This document shows positions 1 to 7,844 of a stretch of DNA of 64,000 bases, piece by piece. Below the pieces are notes generated by a model that was given only the letters and a program-made list of their open reading frames with translations, was not told the origin of the DNA and did no database searches. Source of the DNA: Arthrobacter sp. zg-Y919 (GTDB lineage: Bacteria > Actinomycetota > Actinomycetes > Actinomycetales > Micrococcaceae). The first letter of the stretch is position 1. Each line of letters opens with the position of its first letter. The translations under genes were made by a program, and so were the position numbers. The DNA lies in the NCBI RefSeq assembly GCF_030142045.1, contig NZ_CP126242.1:124001-188000 (forward strand), given 5' to 3'.

Positions 1-72
1 GTGGCTTTCTACGGGGCGGCAGCGAATAGGCGGAAAAAGCAAAGCCTGCTGACTTCCGACTACGTATGGTGA
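1..72 (+). other. possible 3' end of a CDS entering from the left
   Basis: One plus-strand frame is open from base 1 to a TGA at 70-72, giving a 23-residue basic tail. The strong plus-strand hairpin terminator at 167-197 would fit a plus-strand gene ending here. The piece is too short to identify, and the open frame could be chance. Bases 73-166 are AT-rich and hold no recognisable gene. Confidence 0.2.
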
Positions 73-166
73 CAATTAGATAAACTTGTTCACGGTTTCA
101 TGTTTGTGTGCCAGAATAATGAATATGTAACGTCCGCTGCCTGTGGGGGGTCAGCGTGAAGTTGCA

Positions 167-203
167 ACGAAGCCAGCGGCAATGCCGTTGGCTTCGTCAT
201 TTT
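167..203 (+). terminator. rho-independent terminator, plus strand
   Basis: A near-perfect 14-bp hairpin pairs 167-180 with 184-197 around an AAT loop and is followed by CATTTT on the plus strand. The reverse strand lacks a T-run, so it most likely ends a transcript coming from left of the window. Confidence 0.6.
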
Positions 204-228
204 CCGGAATCACCCGGTTCTGGAAGCA

Positions 229-266
229 AGGGCGGGACATTCATAGAACGGTGAATGCCCCGCCTC
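229..266 (-). terminator. terminator of the fru-pts operon
   Basis: An imperfect inverted repeat pairs 230-243 (GGGCGGGACATTCA) with 252-264 (TGAATGCCCCGCC), just downstream of the minus-strand HPr gene. On the minus strand it is followed by a T-containing stretch (CTTGCTT). It probably ends the fruK-fruA-ptsI-ptsH transcript. Confidence 0.5.
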
Positions 267-273
267 TTGCCGC

Positions 274-552
274 CTACGTGGCGTCCAGATCCGTTTCCAG
301 GATTTTCGCCAGCTCCTCAAGTGCTGCTTCCGCCCCTTCGTCCTCCGAGCGCAGCACCACAACGTCTCCGTGCGATGCGCCCAGGCTCATCAGGGAAAGC
401 ATGCTTGAGGCATCCATCGCCTCGTCGGCCGGGTCCCCTTCCCTGGCAATGGTGACTTCAACGGGTTGGGCCGCTGCCGCTTCCGCGAAGATCGACGCCG
501 GCCGTGCGTGAAGCCCTACCCTGCTGGCTACTGTGGCTTTGCGTTCTGCCAT
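274..552 (-). CDS. ptsH: HPr family phosphocarrier protein
   Basis: A 92-residue cytoplasmic phosphocarrier that accepts phosphate from enzyme I and passes it to the fructose EIIA domain encoded upstream. The motif VGLHARPAS near residue 12 holds the phosphorylated histidine. The second half shows the DASSMLSLMSLGASHGD pattern typical of HPr around the Ser-46 region. Length is normal for HPr. It is the last gene of the minus-strand operon fruK-fruA-ptsI-ptsH, 57 bases after ptsI, with its own AAGGAA ribosome site before the ATG. No HPr kinase is visible, as expected for actinobacteria. Confidence 0.95.
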   Translation of the reverse strand: MAERKATVASRVGLHARPASIFAEAAAAQPVEVTIAREGDPADEAMDASSMLSLMSLGASHGDVVVLRSEDEGAEAALEELAKILETDLDAT

Positions 553-609
553 TGGTGTTCCTTCCGTGGTTTTTACGCTGTGGTCGTCGTTGGGTCCCGT
601 CCGGGCCGG

Positions 610-2319
610 CTACAAGCCAAGCTGCTCGAGGACGGGCAGCCGGCTGCGCACAATGGTCCGGGCCTCGGCGGCGGAATGGGCAGCCAAGGCGCGGGCCGAG
701 AGCTCCTGCGCCTGTTCCAGGGTGACGGATTCCAGGACTGTGCCCACGCCGGACAAGGCGCGCGGCGTCATGGACAGCGTGTTTACCCCCATTCCGGCGA
801 GCACGACGGCGAGGGCAGGGTCCGCGGCCGCCTCGCCGCACACTCCCACGGTCCTGGCGCCGGCTGCCGGCTCCGTCCCCGCAGCCGTGGCGCGGGCTGC
901 ACCGGCAACGGTGGCGGAGATCAGCTGCAGGACGGCCGGCTGCCACGGATCGTTCAGCGAAGCGAGCGAACCCAGCTGCCGGTCCGAGGCCATGGTGTAC
1001 TGCGTGAGGTCATTGGTGCCCAGGCTGGCAAACCGGACCCGGGCCAGGATGGCTTCGGACATAATCGCCGCCGCCGGGACCTCGACCATCACGCCGGGCA
1101 TGCCGAGTCCCGCGCCGGCACACATCACGGCGAAGTCGGCGGCCTCCTCGGCGGTGGACACCATGGGTGCCATGACCCAGACATCCGCGGTGTGCGCGCC
1201 CGCGGCGGCGGCAATGGCTTCCAACTGGCGGGCGAGCACCCCGGGGGAGGTGCGGTCGGTACGGAATCCGCGTACCCCGAGTGCCGGATTCGGCTCGGAA
1301 GCGTCCGTCAGGAACGGCAGTGGCTTGTCCGCCCCGGCGTCAAGGGTGCGGATCACTACCTTCCGGCCCGGAAACGCCTCGAATACCGCTCCGTAGGCGG
1401 CCACCTGTTCCTCGATGGTGGGTTCCGTGTCACGGCCCAGAAAGCAGAACTCCGTGCGGAGCAGCCCGATTCCCTCCGCGCCGGCTTCCGCTGCTGCACG
1501 GGCGTCCTTCCCGGAACCCACGTTGGCCAGCAGTGGCACCCGGTAGCCGTCAGAGGTTTTTCCGGTGCCGTTGAACACCGGCAGCGCGGCGCGCGCGGCG
1601 TACTTATGCGCGGCTACGCGTTCCTCGTCGCCGGGATCCACGACCACGCTGCCGGCCGCGCCGTCCAGATAGATTTCGGCGCCGTCGGGAACCTCGTCCG
1701 CGCCGGCAGCCCCCACCACGGCGGGCAGGCCCAGGGACCGGGCAAGGATGGCCGTGTGAGACTGTGGCCCACCCTCGCTGGTGACCAGGCCGATTACCAT
1801 GGCCGGGTCCAGCGTCGCAGTGTCCGCCGGTGCCAGCTCCACGGCCGTGAGGATAAAGGGAACCTGGGACCCCGGAATCCCCGGCGCCGGCAGACCGTTC
1901 AGTTCCGCCACGATCCGGGCGCGGACATCGAGCACGTCCTGGGTCCGTTCCGCCATGTAGCCGCCCAGGCTTTGGAGCATCGCGGCGACTTCCATGCCCG
2001 CTTCCCAGATGGCCCTGTCCGTGGCCATGCCCGCGTTGATGTGTTTGCCCGCGGCTTTGAGCAGCATGGGATCGGAGGCCATCATTGCCGTGGCATCCAG
2101 CACCGCTTTGGCGTCCCCCGAGGCGGTTTCCGCCCGGCGCTTCAAATCCCCACGGACTGCTTCAGCGGCATCCTTGAGACGTGCCTTTTCGCCGTCCACG
2201 GTGCTGCCCGGCGCCGGCTTCGCGTCTGCATCGGGCTCGGGCACCGGAGGCGGCATTCGGCGCGAGGGACCAATGACGCGTCCGGCACTGACTCCGATTC
2301 CCTGGATGGTCCGCATCAT
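610..2319 (-). CDS. ptsI: phosphoenolpyruvate-protein phosphotransferase (enzyme I)
   Basis: A 569-residue enzyme I of the sugar phosphotransferase system, which transfers phosphate from PEP to HPr. The swivelling histidine domain carries GGPQSHTAILARS near residue 187. The TIM-barrel domain has LLRTEFCFLGRD, VWVMAPMVST, the FASLGTNDLTQY motif and the PEP-site GVCGEAAADP with the catalytic cysteine. Length is normal. The start (ATGATG) follows GGAAGGC. It lies 28 bases after fruA in the same operon. Placing general PTS genes with one permease makes this fructose system self-contained. The N-terminal linker after residue 20 is rich in Pro and Asp, unlike longer-studied homologues. Confidence 0.95.
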   Translation of the reverse strand: MMRTIQGIGVSAGRVIGPSRRMPPPVPEPDADAKPAPGSTVDGEKARLKDAAEAVRGDLKRRAETASGDAKAVLDATAMMASDPMLLKAAGKHINAGMATDRAIWEAGMEVAAMLQSLGGYMAERTQDVLDVRARIVAELNGLPAPGIPGSQVPFILTAVELAPADTATLDPAMVIGLVTSEGGPQSHTAILARSLGLPAVVGAAGADEVPDGAEIYLDGAAGSVVVDPGDEERVAAHKYAARAALPVFNGTGKTSDGYRVPLLANVGSGKDARAAAEAGAEGIGLLRTEFCFLGRDTEPTIEEQVAAYGAVFEAFPGRKVVIRTLDAGADKPLPFLTDASEPNPALGVRGFRTDRTSPGVLARQLEAIAAAAGAHTADVWVMAPMVSTAEEAADFAVMCAGAGLGMPGVMVEVPAAAIMSEAILARVRFASLGTNDLTQYTMASDRQLGSLASLNDPWQPAVLQLISATVAGAARATAAGTEPAAGARTVGVCGEAAADPALAVVLAGMGVNTLSMTPRALSGVGTVLESVTLEQAQELSARALAAHSAAEARTIVRSRLPVLEQLGL

Positions 2320-2347
2320 CTAAGCCTTCCTCTTCGTGGGCGTTGCC

Positions 2348-4498
2348 TTACGCAATGGCCGGTTCCTCTGCCTTCTTCCGGGGCCGGACGTACCGTTTCA
2401 GGGCCACGTAGACGAACCCGGTGACGGCAGCCCCCGCCAGGATGGCGACGACGAACATGAGGAGGTTGCCGATGGCAAAGAAGACAAAGATGCCGCCGTG
2501 CGGAGCCTGGGAGGTGACTCCGGTTCCCAGGCAGATCGCGCCGGCCACCGCGCCGCCCAGCATGGTGGAGGGAATGACCCGGAAGAAGTCGGAAGCGGCA
2601 AACGGAATGGCACCCTCCGAAATGAAGGCGGCACCCAGCAGCCACGCAGCCTTGCCGTTCTCCCGCAGGGCCATGCTGAACTGGTTTTTCGCCAGCACAG
2701 TGGAGGCAAAAGCCATGCCCAGCGGCGGAACCATGCCGGCTGCCATGACGGCCGCCATGATTTCCCACGGCACCTGGTTCTCGAAGCTGCCTTCCCCGAG
2801 CCCGGCTACGGCAAAGGCGTAGGCAACCTTGTTGATCGGGCCGCCCAGGTCCGAGCCCATCATCAGCCCCAGGATGATGCCCAGTCCGATGGCAGCCACT
2901 CCGGTGAGGCCGGTGAGCCAGTTATTCAGGCCCAGCGTCAAGGCCGCAATGGGTCCGCCCAGGACCAGCATCATCAGGCCGGAAGCGATGATCGACGCCA
3001 GGAGGGGGATGATGACCACCGGCATGAGCCCGCGCATCCAGGAGGGAACATTCCAGGAGCCGATCCACCGGGCCGCGTAGCCGGCCAGCAGGCCGCCGAT
3101 AATGCCGCCGATGAACCCGGCGTCCATAAACACCGCCACGGCCCCGGCGGTGAAGCCCGGGGCAATGCCGGGCCGGTCGGCCAGGGCATAGGCAATGTAC
3201 CCGGCCAGGGCCGGCACCAGGAAGCCCATCGACAGGGAGCCTATTTTCCAGAACACGGCCCCGAGATAGGCGATCAAACCTTCGGGCGGCGGACTCAGGA
3301 TCGAGGTGCCGTCCAGCATCCGGTCGCCGTTGGCGACGTCGTCCACTGAGAGCGCCAGCTCGTAGCCGCCCAGCAGGAAGCCCAGGGCAATCAGCAGGCC
3401 GCCGCCGGCGACAAACGGAATCATGTAGCTGACGCCGGTCAGCAGTGCCCGCTTGAGCTGTCCGCCGAAACCTTCCCCGCCGGACCCGGAGCCGCCTTCA
3501 TTTTCGTCTCCGCCGCCGCCCCCGCCGGACACGCGCCGTGCGTTCGGGTCGTTGACCGCGTTGAGGGCTTCGTCGATCATCACGCCCGGCTCGTCGATTC
3601 CGCGTTTCACCGGTCCGCTGATCACCGGCTTCCCGGCGAACCGCCCCTTGTCCCGGACATCGACGTCGACGGCGAAAATCACCGCTTCCGCATTGCGGAT
3701 AACCGTCGGATCCAGGGGAGTGGATTTTGCCGATCCCTGTGTTTCCACCTGAAGATCGACGCCGCGCTCGGCGGCTGCAGCGGCCAGGGAGTCAGCGGCC
3801 ATGTAGGTGTGCGCAATCCCCGTGGGGCACGCGGTGACAGCGACCAGGTGACGGGACCGCGAGGTGTCGGTCTCCGTTGCGCCGGTGCCGCCCTCGGAGG
3901 CCGGAGCATTGGCTCCGTGTCCGCCGTCGTCCGTGCCCCCGGGTTGCCTGCCGCCCGTGGAGCCACCGTCCGCACCCACTGCCGTTGCTCCGGTGGTTGC
4001 CCCTGCTGCTGCGGCGCCGCCCGCTCCGGTACCCGCCGGTGCAGGGCCCAGTCCGAGGGCCCCGTCGACGAGTTCCACGATCTGCACCGCAGATGTGGCC
4101 GAGCGCAGGGAAGCGGTGAAATCCTTGCGGATCAGGGACCGGGCCAGTTTGGCGAGCAGCTGCAGGTGTTCCTGGTCCGCGCCCTCCGGGGCCGCAATGA
4201 AAAAGACAATATCGGCGGGGCCGTCCTTGGCTCCCCAGTCCACTGCGGGCCGGATCCGTGCCATCGCGAGCGTCGGCTGGGTGACCGCCGCGGACCGGCA
4301 GTGCGGAATCGCAATGCCGCCGGGCACGCCGGTGGCCGTCTTCGATTCCCGGCCCATGGCATCGGCGTATAGGTCCTCGTAACTGGTCGCGCGCCCTGCG
4401 GAAACCACCCCGCGGGCCAGATGACCGATGACTGTTCCTTTGTCTGTACCCAGATTCTCGTCCAAAGTGACCAGATCCGGTGTGATGAGGTCCGACAT
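2348..4498 (-). CDS. fruA: PTS fructose transporter subunit IIABC
   Basis: A 716-residue membrane permease that imports fructose and phosphorylates it to fructose-1-phosphate. Domain order is IIA (residues about 1-150, GIAIPHCRS with the phospho-histidine near residue 66), a Gly/Ala/Thr-rich linker, IIB (about 205-310, ACPTGIAHTYMAA with the phospho-cysteine near residue 222), a Gly/Glu-rich linker, then IIC (about 355-700, eight or more hydrophobic segments, GGPINKVAYAF and PHGGIFVF). The ATG overlaps the fruK stop (ATGA) and follows a strong AAGGAGGAGG site, so translation is coupled. C-terminus is short and basic. The fused IIABC form is common in actinobacteria. Confidence 0.95.
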   Translation of the reverse strand: MSDLITPDLVTLDENLGTDKGTVIGHLARGVVSAGRATSYEDLYADAMGRESKTATGVPGGIAIPHCRSAAVTQPTLAMARIRPAVDWGAKDGPADIVFFIAAPEGADQEHLQLLAKLARSLIRKDFTASLRSATSAVQIVELVDGALGLGPAPAGTGAGGAAAAGATTGATAVGADGGSTGGRQPGGTDDGGHGANAPASEGGTGATETDTSRSRHLVAVTACPTGIAHTYMAADSLAAAAAERGVDLQVETQGSAKSTPLDPTVIRNAEAVIFAVDVDVRDKGRFAGKPVISGPVKRGIDEPGVMIDEALNAVNDPNARRVSGGGGGGDENEGGSGSGGEGFGGQLKRALLTGVSYMIPFVAGGGLLIALGFLLGGYELALSVDDVANGDRMLDGTSILSPPPEGLIAYLGAVFWKIGSLSMGFLVPALAGYIAYALADRPGIAPGFTAGAVAVFMDAGFIGGIIGGLLAGYAARWIGSWNVPSWMRGLMPVVIIPLLASIIASGLMMLVLGGPIAALTLGLNNWLTGLTGVAAIGLGIILGLMMGSDLGGPINKVAYAFAVAGLGEGSFENQVPWEIMAAVMAAGMVPPLGMAFASTVLAKNQFSMALRENGKAAWLLGAAFISEGAIPFAASDFFRVIPSTMLGGAVAGAICLGTGVTSQAPHGGIFVFFAIGNLLMFVVAILAGAAVTGFVYVALKRYVRPRKKAEEPAIA

Positions 4499-5550
4499 CA
4501 GCTTTCCTCCTCCTTTGACGACGACGACTGCCGTGGGGTGGCGCTCCCGGCAGGGGAAGGCCCCCGCAGGGTACCTTCGGGGCCATTGAGGGCGGTGACG
4601 GTCACAGCCCCTGGATCCGTTGCTGCCAGCGCGGGAACGGTGGTTCCGGGAAGGGACGCCGCAGCCGCCCCATGGGCCACGGCCTGCCGCAGGCAGTCCG
4701 CCGGCGAAGCCCCCGCGACGTCGGCCAGGAGGTATCCGGCCAGTGCCGAATCCCCCGCGCCGACGGTGGAGCGGGCCTGCACCGGCGGTCGGGTTGCCAG
4801 CCAGCTTCCGGAGGCCGTGACCAGCAGCGCGCCCCTCGCGCCAAGGGTGGCAAGCACGGCACCGACGCCGCGTTCAATGAGCATTCCCGCGGCACGCGCC
4901 GCCAGCAAGGGGTCTGCCTCCAGTGCCGCCTCCGAGGAAAAGCCGGTGGCCTCGGCGAGTTCCTCCGCATTCGGTTTGAGCAGGTCCGGCACCGCTCCGT
5001 GCAGCAGCGCGCCAAGCAAAGGCGGTCCGGAGGAATCGATCGCGATGCGCGGAGCGGCGCCCCCAAGCCGCTCCCGTACGGCGTGTGCCACTGAGGCATA
5101 AAAATCCGGCGGTACCTCCGGCGGGAGTGAGCCTGCCAGCACCAGCCAGGAAGTGCCGCGGCCTTCCTGGGCGGTGCAGGCGCCGATGAGCAAAGCGATC
5201 AAGGCCTCCTGCTCCACGGGCCTTAAGGGCGGTCCGGGCGCGTTGATCTTCGTGGTGGTGCCATCCGGCTCAGTAAGGGTGATGTTGCTCCGCAGGGGCG
5301 CCCCGATGGGCAGGTTCAGGTAGTCCACTCCCGCGGTCCGCAGGCCGGCCATCACGGGATCGCCGTCGGCCCCCGGAAGCACCGCAAGGGACCGGACACC
5401 CGAGGCAGTGAGCGCCCGGGACACATTCACGCCCTTGCCGCCGGGTTCCTCTCCGGCTGACACGGCCCGTTGGACAGCCCCGCGCGCAAGTGCGCCGGGG
5501 AGCTGGACCGTGCGGTCCAGGGAGGGATTGGCGGTGAGGGTGAGGATCAT
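4498..5550 (-). CDS. fruK: 1-phosphofructokinase
   Basis: A 350-residue PfkB-family kinase converting fructose-1-phosphate to fructose-1,6-bisphosphate. The start is the ATG at 5550 (MILTLTANPSLDRTVQL), the conserved beginning of FruK; the reading frame stays open far upstream but without homology. PfkB signatures are GGKGVNVSRAL near residue 38 and STVGAGDSALAGYL near residue 270, which includes the catalytic Asp. It is the first gene of the operon and overlaps fruA by ATGA. No DeoR-type fruR gene precedes it, unlike many actinobacterial fru operons, so the regulator must lie elsewhere. Confidence 0.93.
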   Translation of the reverse strand: MILTLTANPSLDRTVQLPGALARGAVQRAVSAGEEPGGKGVNVSRALTASGVRSLAVLPGADGDPVMAGLRTAGVDYLNLPIGAPLRSNITLTEPDGTTTKINAPGPPLRPVEQEALIALLIGACTAQEGRGTSWLVLAGSLPPEVPPDFYASVAHAVRERLGGAAPRIAIDSSGPPLLGALLHGAVPDLLKPNAEELAEATGFSSEAALEADPLLAARAAGMLIERGVGAVLATLGARGALLVTASGSWLATRPPVQARSTVGAGDSALAGYLLADVAGASPADCLRQAVAHGAAAASLPGTTVPALAATDPGAVTVTALNGPEGTLRGPSPAGSATPRQSSSSKEEES

Positions 5551-5600
5551 GAAGGGGATCCGTCCAGGCCGTGCCTGCCGGGGCCGGCCGGTGGTGGGAT

Positions 5601-5689
5601 GAAAACGGCTTGCCGGTGCGGTTCCCGTTTTCCGTTGGGGTTTGTGCACATGCATACCCGCGATCTGTGGCGCTGGCCACTGTTTGTGC
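5601..5689 (-). promoter_or_regulatory. operator-like repeats in the fru leader
   Basis: GTTTGTGC occurs at 5640-5647 and again at 5682-5689 (GCACAAAC on the transcribed strand), exactly 42 bases apart, which is four helical turns, so both copies lie on one DNA face. One copy sits at the predicted transcription start. An 8-bp inverted repeat, GAAAACGG (5601-5608) with CCGTTTTC (5625-5632), follows in the leader. Binding of a DeoR-family sugar regulator is an inference. Confidence 0.4.
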
Positions 5690-5698
5690 GCTGATGCG

Positions 5699-5728
5699 AC
5701 TTTACTTTTGCGGCACCGCCCGTGGCAA
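5699..5728 (-). promoter_or_regulatory. predicted sigma-70 promoter of the fru operon
   Basis: On the minus strand TTGCCA (5728-5723) and TAAAGT (5704-5699) are separated by 18 bases, about 150 bases before fruK. This is the best housekeeping-type promoter in the 240-base divergent gap between fruK and the esterase gene. It is inferred from sequence only. Confidence 0.5.
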
Positions 5729-5790
5729 TGGCCGCCGGGCGCCGCCCCGCCGGCATCGGGGAAACCGCAGCGCACCGCTAGGCTGAATCG

Positions 5791-6453
5791 ATGGAAAACG
5801 TGACGTGGTCCAAGCCCTCCGATCAACGGCGCGGGCGCGAACTTGTGGTCCTGCTGCACGGCTACGGATCCGGCGAACAGGCCATGGAAAGGCTTTTCGC
5901 TGCGCTGCCGGATTCCGCCGTGGGAGCTGCCGTCCGGGGACCGTTGGATGTAGGCGGAGCCAGCGGCTGGTTCCTGTTGGACCCGCTGCTGAATTCGGAC
6001 ACCGCGGAGGTCATGGAATCGGCGCTTTCGCTGCTCTCCTGGCTGGACCGGACCCGGAGGGAATACGGTTTCAGCGGTATCTCCCTGCTGGGTTTTTCCC
6101 AGGGTATGGCGATGGCCGGGACGCTCCTGCGGCTGCGGCCGCAGGATTTCCGCGCAGTCGTGGGCCTTTCCGGTTTCATTGCCCGCAATGAGCTCCTCGC
6201 AGCAGCTGAACCCCTGCCCGTCCGGGTGCCGTTCTTTTGGGGGCGGGACCGGCAGGACTGGGTCATCAATGCCGATGCGGTTGATTACACGGCGCAATGG
6301 CTTGAAGAGAATGTCGCGCTGACGGCACGGACATATTCCGGGATGGGGCATTCCATCGACGCCCGCGAAATCTCGGACGTAGCCGTATTCCTCCGCCGAT
6401 ACCTTGCCTCCGACACGCCGGAGAGGACAATGGGGCACACACGCCCGCGGTAA
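5791..6453 (+). CDS. alpha/beta hydrolase, phospholipase/carboxylesterase family
   Basis: A 220-residue cytoplasmic serine hydrolase of the YpfH/Est type. HGYGSGEQ near residue 23 forms the oxyanion region, GFSQG near residue 105 is the nucleophile elbow, and GMGHSID near residue 187 supplies the catalytic histidine. Substrate is unknown; relatives cleave short-chain esters. It is transcribed away from the fru operon. The ATG lies exactly six bases after TAGGCT, with no ribosome-binding site, so the mRNA is probably leaderless. Confidence 0.85.
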   Translation: MENVTWSKPSDQRRGRELVVLLHGYGSGEQAMERLFAALPDSAVGAAVRGPLDVGGASGWFLLDPLLNSDTAEVMESALSLLSWLDRTRREYGFSGISLLGFSQGMAMAGTLLRLRPQDFRAVVGLSGFIARNELLAAAEPLPVRVPFFWGRDRQDWVINADAVDYTAQWLEENVALTARTYSGMGHSIDAREISDVAVFLRRYLASDTPERTMGHTRPR

Positions 6454-6468
6454 CTACCACAGGACCCG

Positions 6469-6485
6469 CGGAATGGAAAATTCCG
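6469..6485. promoter_or_regulatory. inverted repeat before the GlsB-like gene
   Basis: CGGAAT and ATTCCG form perfect 6-bp arms around GGAAA about 105 bases upstream of the small stress-protein gene and just after the esterase stop. It could be an operator or a weak hairpin; no T-run follows. Confidence 0.3.
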
Positions 6486-6588
6486 TCCGATCTACGAGCT
6501 AAGGCTGCTGATCAAGTAGGCTGGGGGAAAGCGTGGCTCAAAAGGCTGCGCAAAAAATCACTGTCACTCACATAGCAAGGAGAATCTC

Positions 6589-6864
6589 ATGGGTTTCATT
6601 GCGTTCCTTATTCTTGGTCTCGTCGCAGGTGCAATTGCAAAGATGATCCTCCCGGGTCGTCAGGGCGGCGGCTGGATCGCCACTCTGGTTCTGGGTGTCA
6701 TCGGCGCCCTCCTGGGTAGCTGGCTCGGCAGCCTGTTCATGGGCGACGGCGGCGAGCTCTTCAGCCTGACGTCGCTGTGGACCTGGGTCCTGGCCATCGT
6801 CGGCGCCCTCATCGTCCTCGTGATCTACGGCTTCGTTACCCGCAAGAGCGGCAACCGCGCCTAG
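6589..6864 (+). CDS. GlsB/YeaQ/YmgE family stress response membrane protein
   Basis: A 91-residue integral membrane protein with three hydrophobic segments (residues about 2-18, 28-50 and 60-84) and the family features GLVAGAIAKMILPGRQGGG and GVIGALLGSWLG. The family (transglycosylase-associated protein) is linked to general stress responses; the molecular role is not known. The ATG follows AAGGAGAATCTC, a strong ribosome site. It is monocistronic and closed by a hairpin terminator. Length is typical. Confidence 0.9.
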   Translation: MGFIAFLILGLVAGAIAKMILPGRQGGGWIATLVLGVIGALLGSWLGSLFMGDGGELFSLTSLWTWVLAIVGALIVLVIYGFVTRKSGNRA

Positions 6865-6897
6865 TATCATCAGACGCCGCTGATGCGGCGTTGATTC

Positions 6898-6948
6898 AAA
6901 GGGCGGGGCCCGGACGGAATATTCCGCCGGACCCCGCCCTTTGCTTTA
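6898..6948 (+). terminator. hairpin terminator after the GlsB-like gene
   Basis: AAAGGGCGGGG (6898-6908) pairs with CCCCGCCCTTT (6932-6942) and further inner pairing; the tail is GCTTTAAG. Confidence 0.75.
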
Positions 6949-7002
6949 AGTAGGCGCCCGTAGAGTTGAAGCCGGCATCGGATTTCCCCAAGGAGAGTTC
7001 TT

Positions 7003-7755
7003 GTGAAGCGACGTAAGTTCAATCCCGCAGCGAAACTGGCCGGACGGGCCACCTTCGACGCGGACGGCAAGCCCAAGCCGCAGGTAGTTCGAGCCATCGA
7101 GCGTGCGGTGGAAGTCCAGCGCCCCCTGGTACTGGCAAACATCCGCAGGATGCAGCGCAAAAACCCGTCCGCCAACGCGGCCGAACTGATCAGCATCCTG
7201 GACCGGCACTACCTCAACGCGGTGACGGGAGGCGGTGCAGCCATCGGCGCCACCGCCGTGGTCCCGGGCGTGGGCACGGCCGCGGCACTTGGCCTTTCCG
7301 CCGCAGCAACGGTCGGCTTCCTCGAGGCCACTGCCCTGTACGCGCAGTCAGTGGCTGAACTTCACGGAGTGCGGCTGGCCGACCCGGAGAAGTCCCGCAC
7401 CATGGTGATGGCCGTCATGCTCGGCGAGGAGGGCACCTCGATGATGCAGCAGCTCTCCGGACGCGGGAGCGCCAAGGCGTGGGGCAGCACCATGGGCAGC
7501 ATGCCCCCCGGCCTGATGGGCTCGGTGGGCGGCAGCATCCGCAGGCAGTTCCTCAAGCGGTTCATGGCCCGCCAGGGCACAGCCATGCTGGGACGGGCCC
7601 TCCCGCTGGGCGTAGGCGCCGTCGTCGGGGGCGTTGGCAACCGTGCCATGGGCAAGGGAGTCATCACGGCCACCCGGACGGCCTTTGGCGAACCCCCCAC
7701 GTCCATCCCCGGCCAGTTGGCCGACGAACTGGACCAGATTGAGAAATCCGCCTAA
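7003..7755 (+). CDS. conserved hypothetical protein with hydrophobic segments
   Basis: A 250-residue protein I cannot assign to a named family with certainty. Residues about 76-105 (rich in Gly/Ala) and about 195-215 are hydrophobic and may be membrane-inserted. The N-terminus is strongly basic (MKRRKFNPAAK). The central part, with EATALYAQSVAELHGV and MVMAVMLGEEG, looks like proteins annotated as EcsC-like, but this is weak. The GTG start follows AGGAGAGTTCTT. It ends at a shared terminator with the convergent DUF445 gene. Confidence 0.7.
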   Translation: MKRRKFNPAAKLAGRATFDADGKPKPQVVRAIERAVEVQRPLVLANIRRMQRKNPSANAAELISILDRHYLNAVTGGGAAIGATAVVPGVGTAAALGLSAAATVGFLEATALYAQSVAELHGVRLADPEKSRTMVMAVMLGEEGTSMMQQLSGRGSAKAWGSTMGSMPPGLMGSVGGSIRRQFLKRFMARQGTAMLGRALPLGVGAVVGGVGNRAMGKGVITATRTAFGEPPTSIPGQLADELDQIEKSA

Positions 7756-7768
7756 GGATTCAGACGAA

Positions 7769-7804
7769 AAGGCCCGCCGGCGTTGCAGCCGGCGGGCCTT
7801 TCTT
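7769..7804. terminator. bidirectional hairpin terminator
   Basis: AAGGCCCGCCGGC (7769-7781) pairs perfectly with GCCGGCGGGCCTT (7788-7800), with A-run before and T-rich tail after. It lies between convergent genes and can serve both strands. Confidence 0.85.
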
Positions 7805-7844
7805 GTCTGACGTTTTGTCTGACGTATTGCGTGACGGCGCGCGC

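Noticed and set aside
5551..6438. Long N-terminal extension of the fruK reading frame
   Set aside because: It crosses the esterase gene on the other strand and precedes the conserved FruK start; high GC keeps the frame open.
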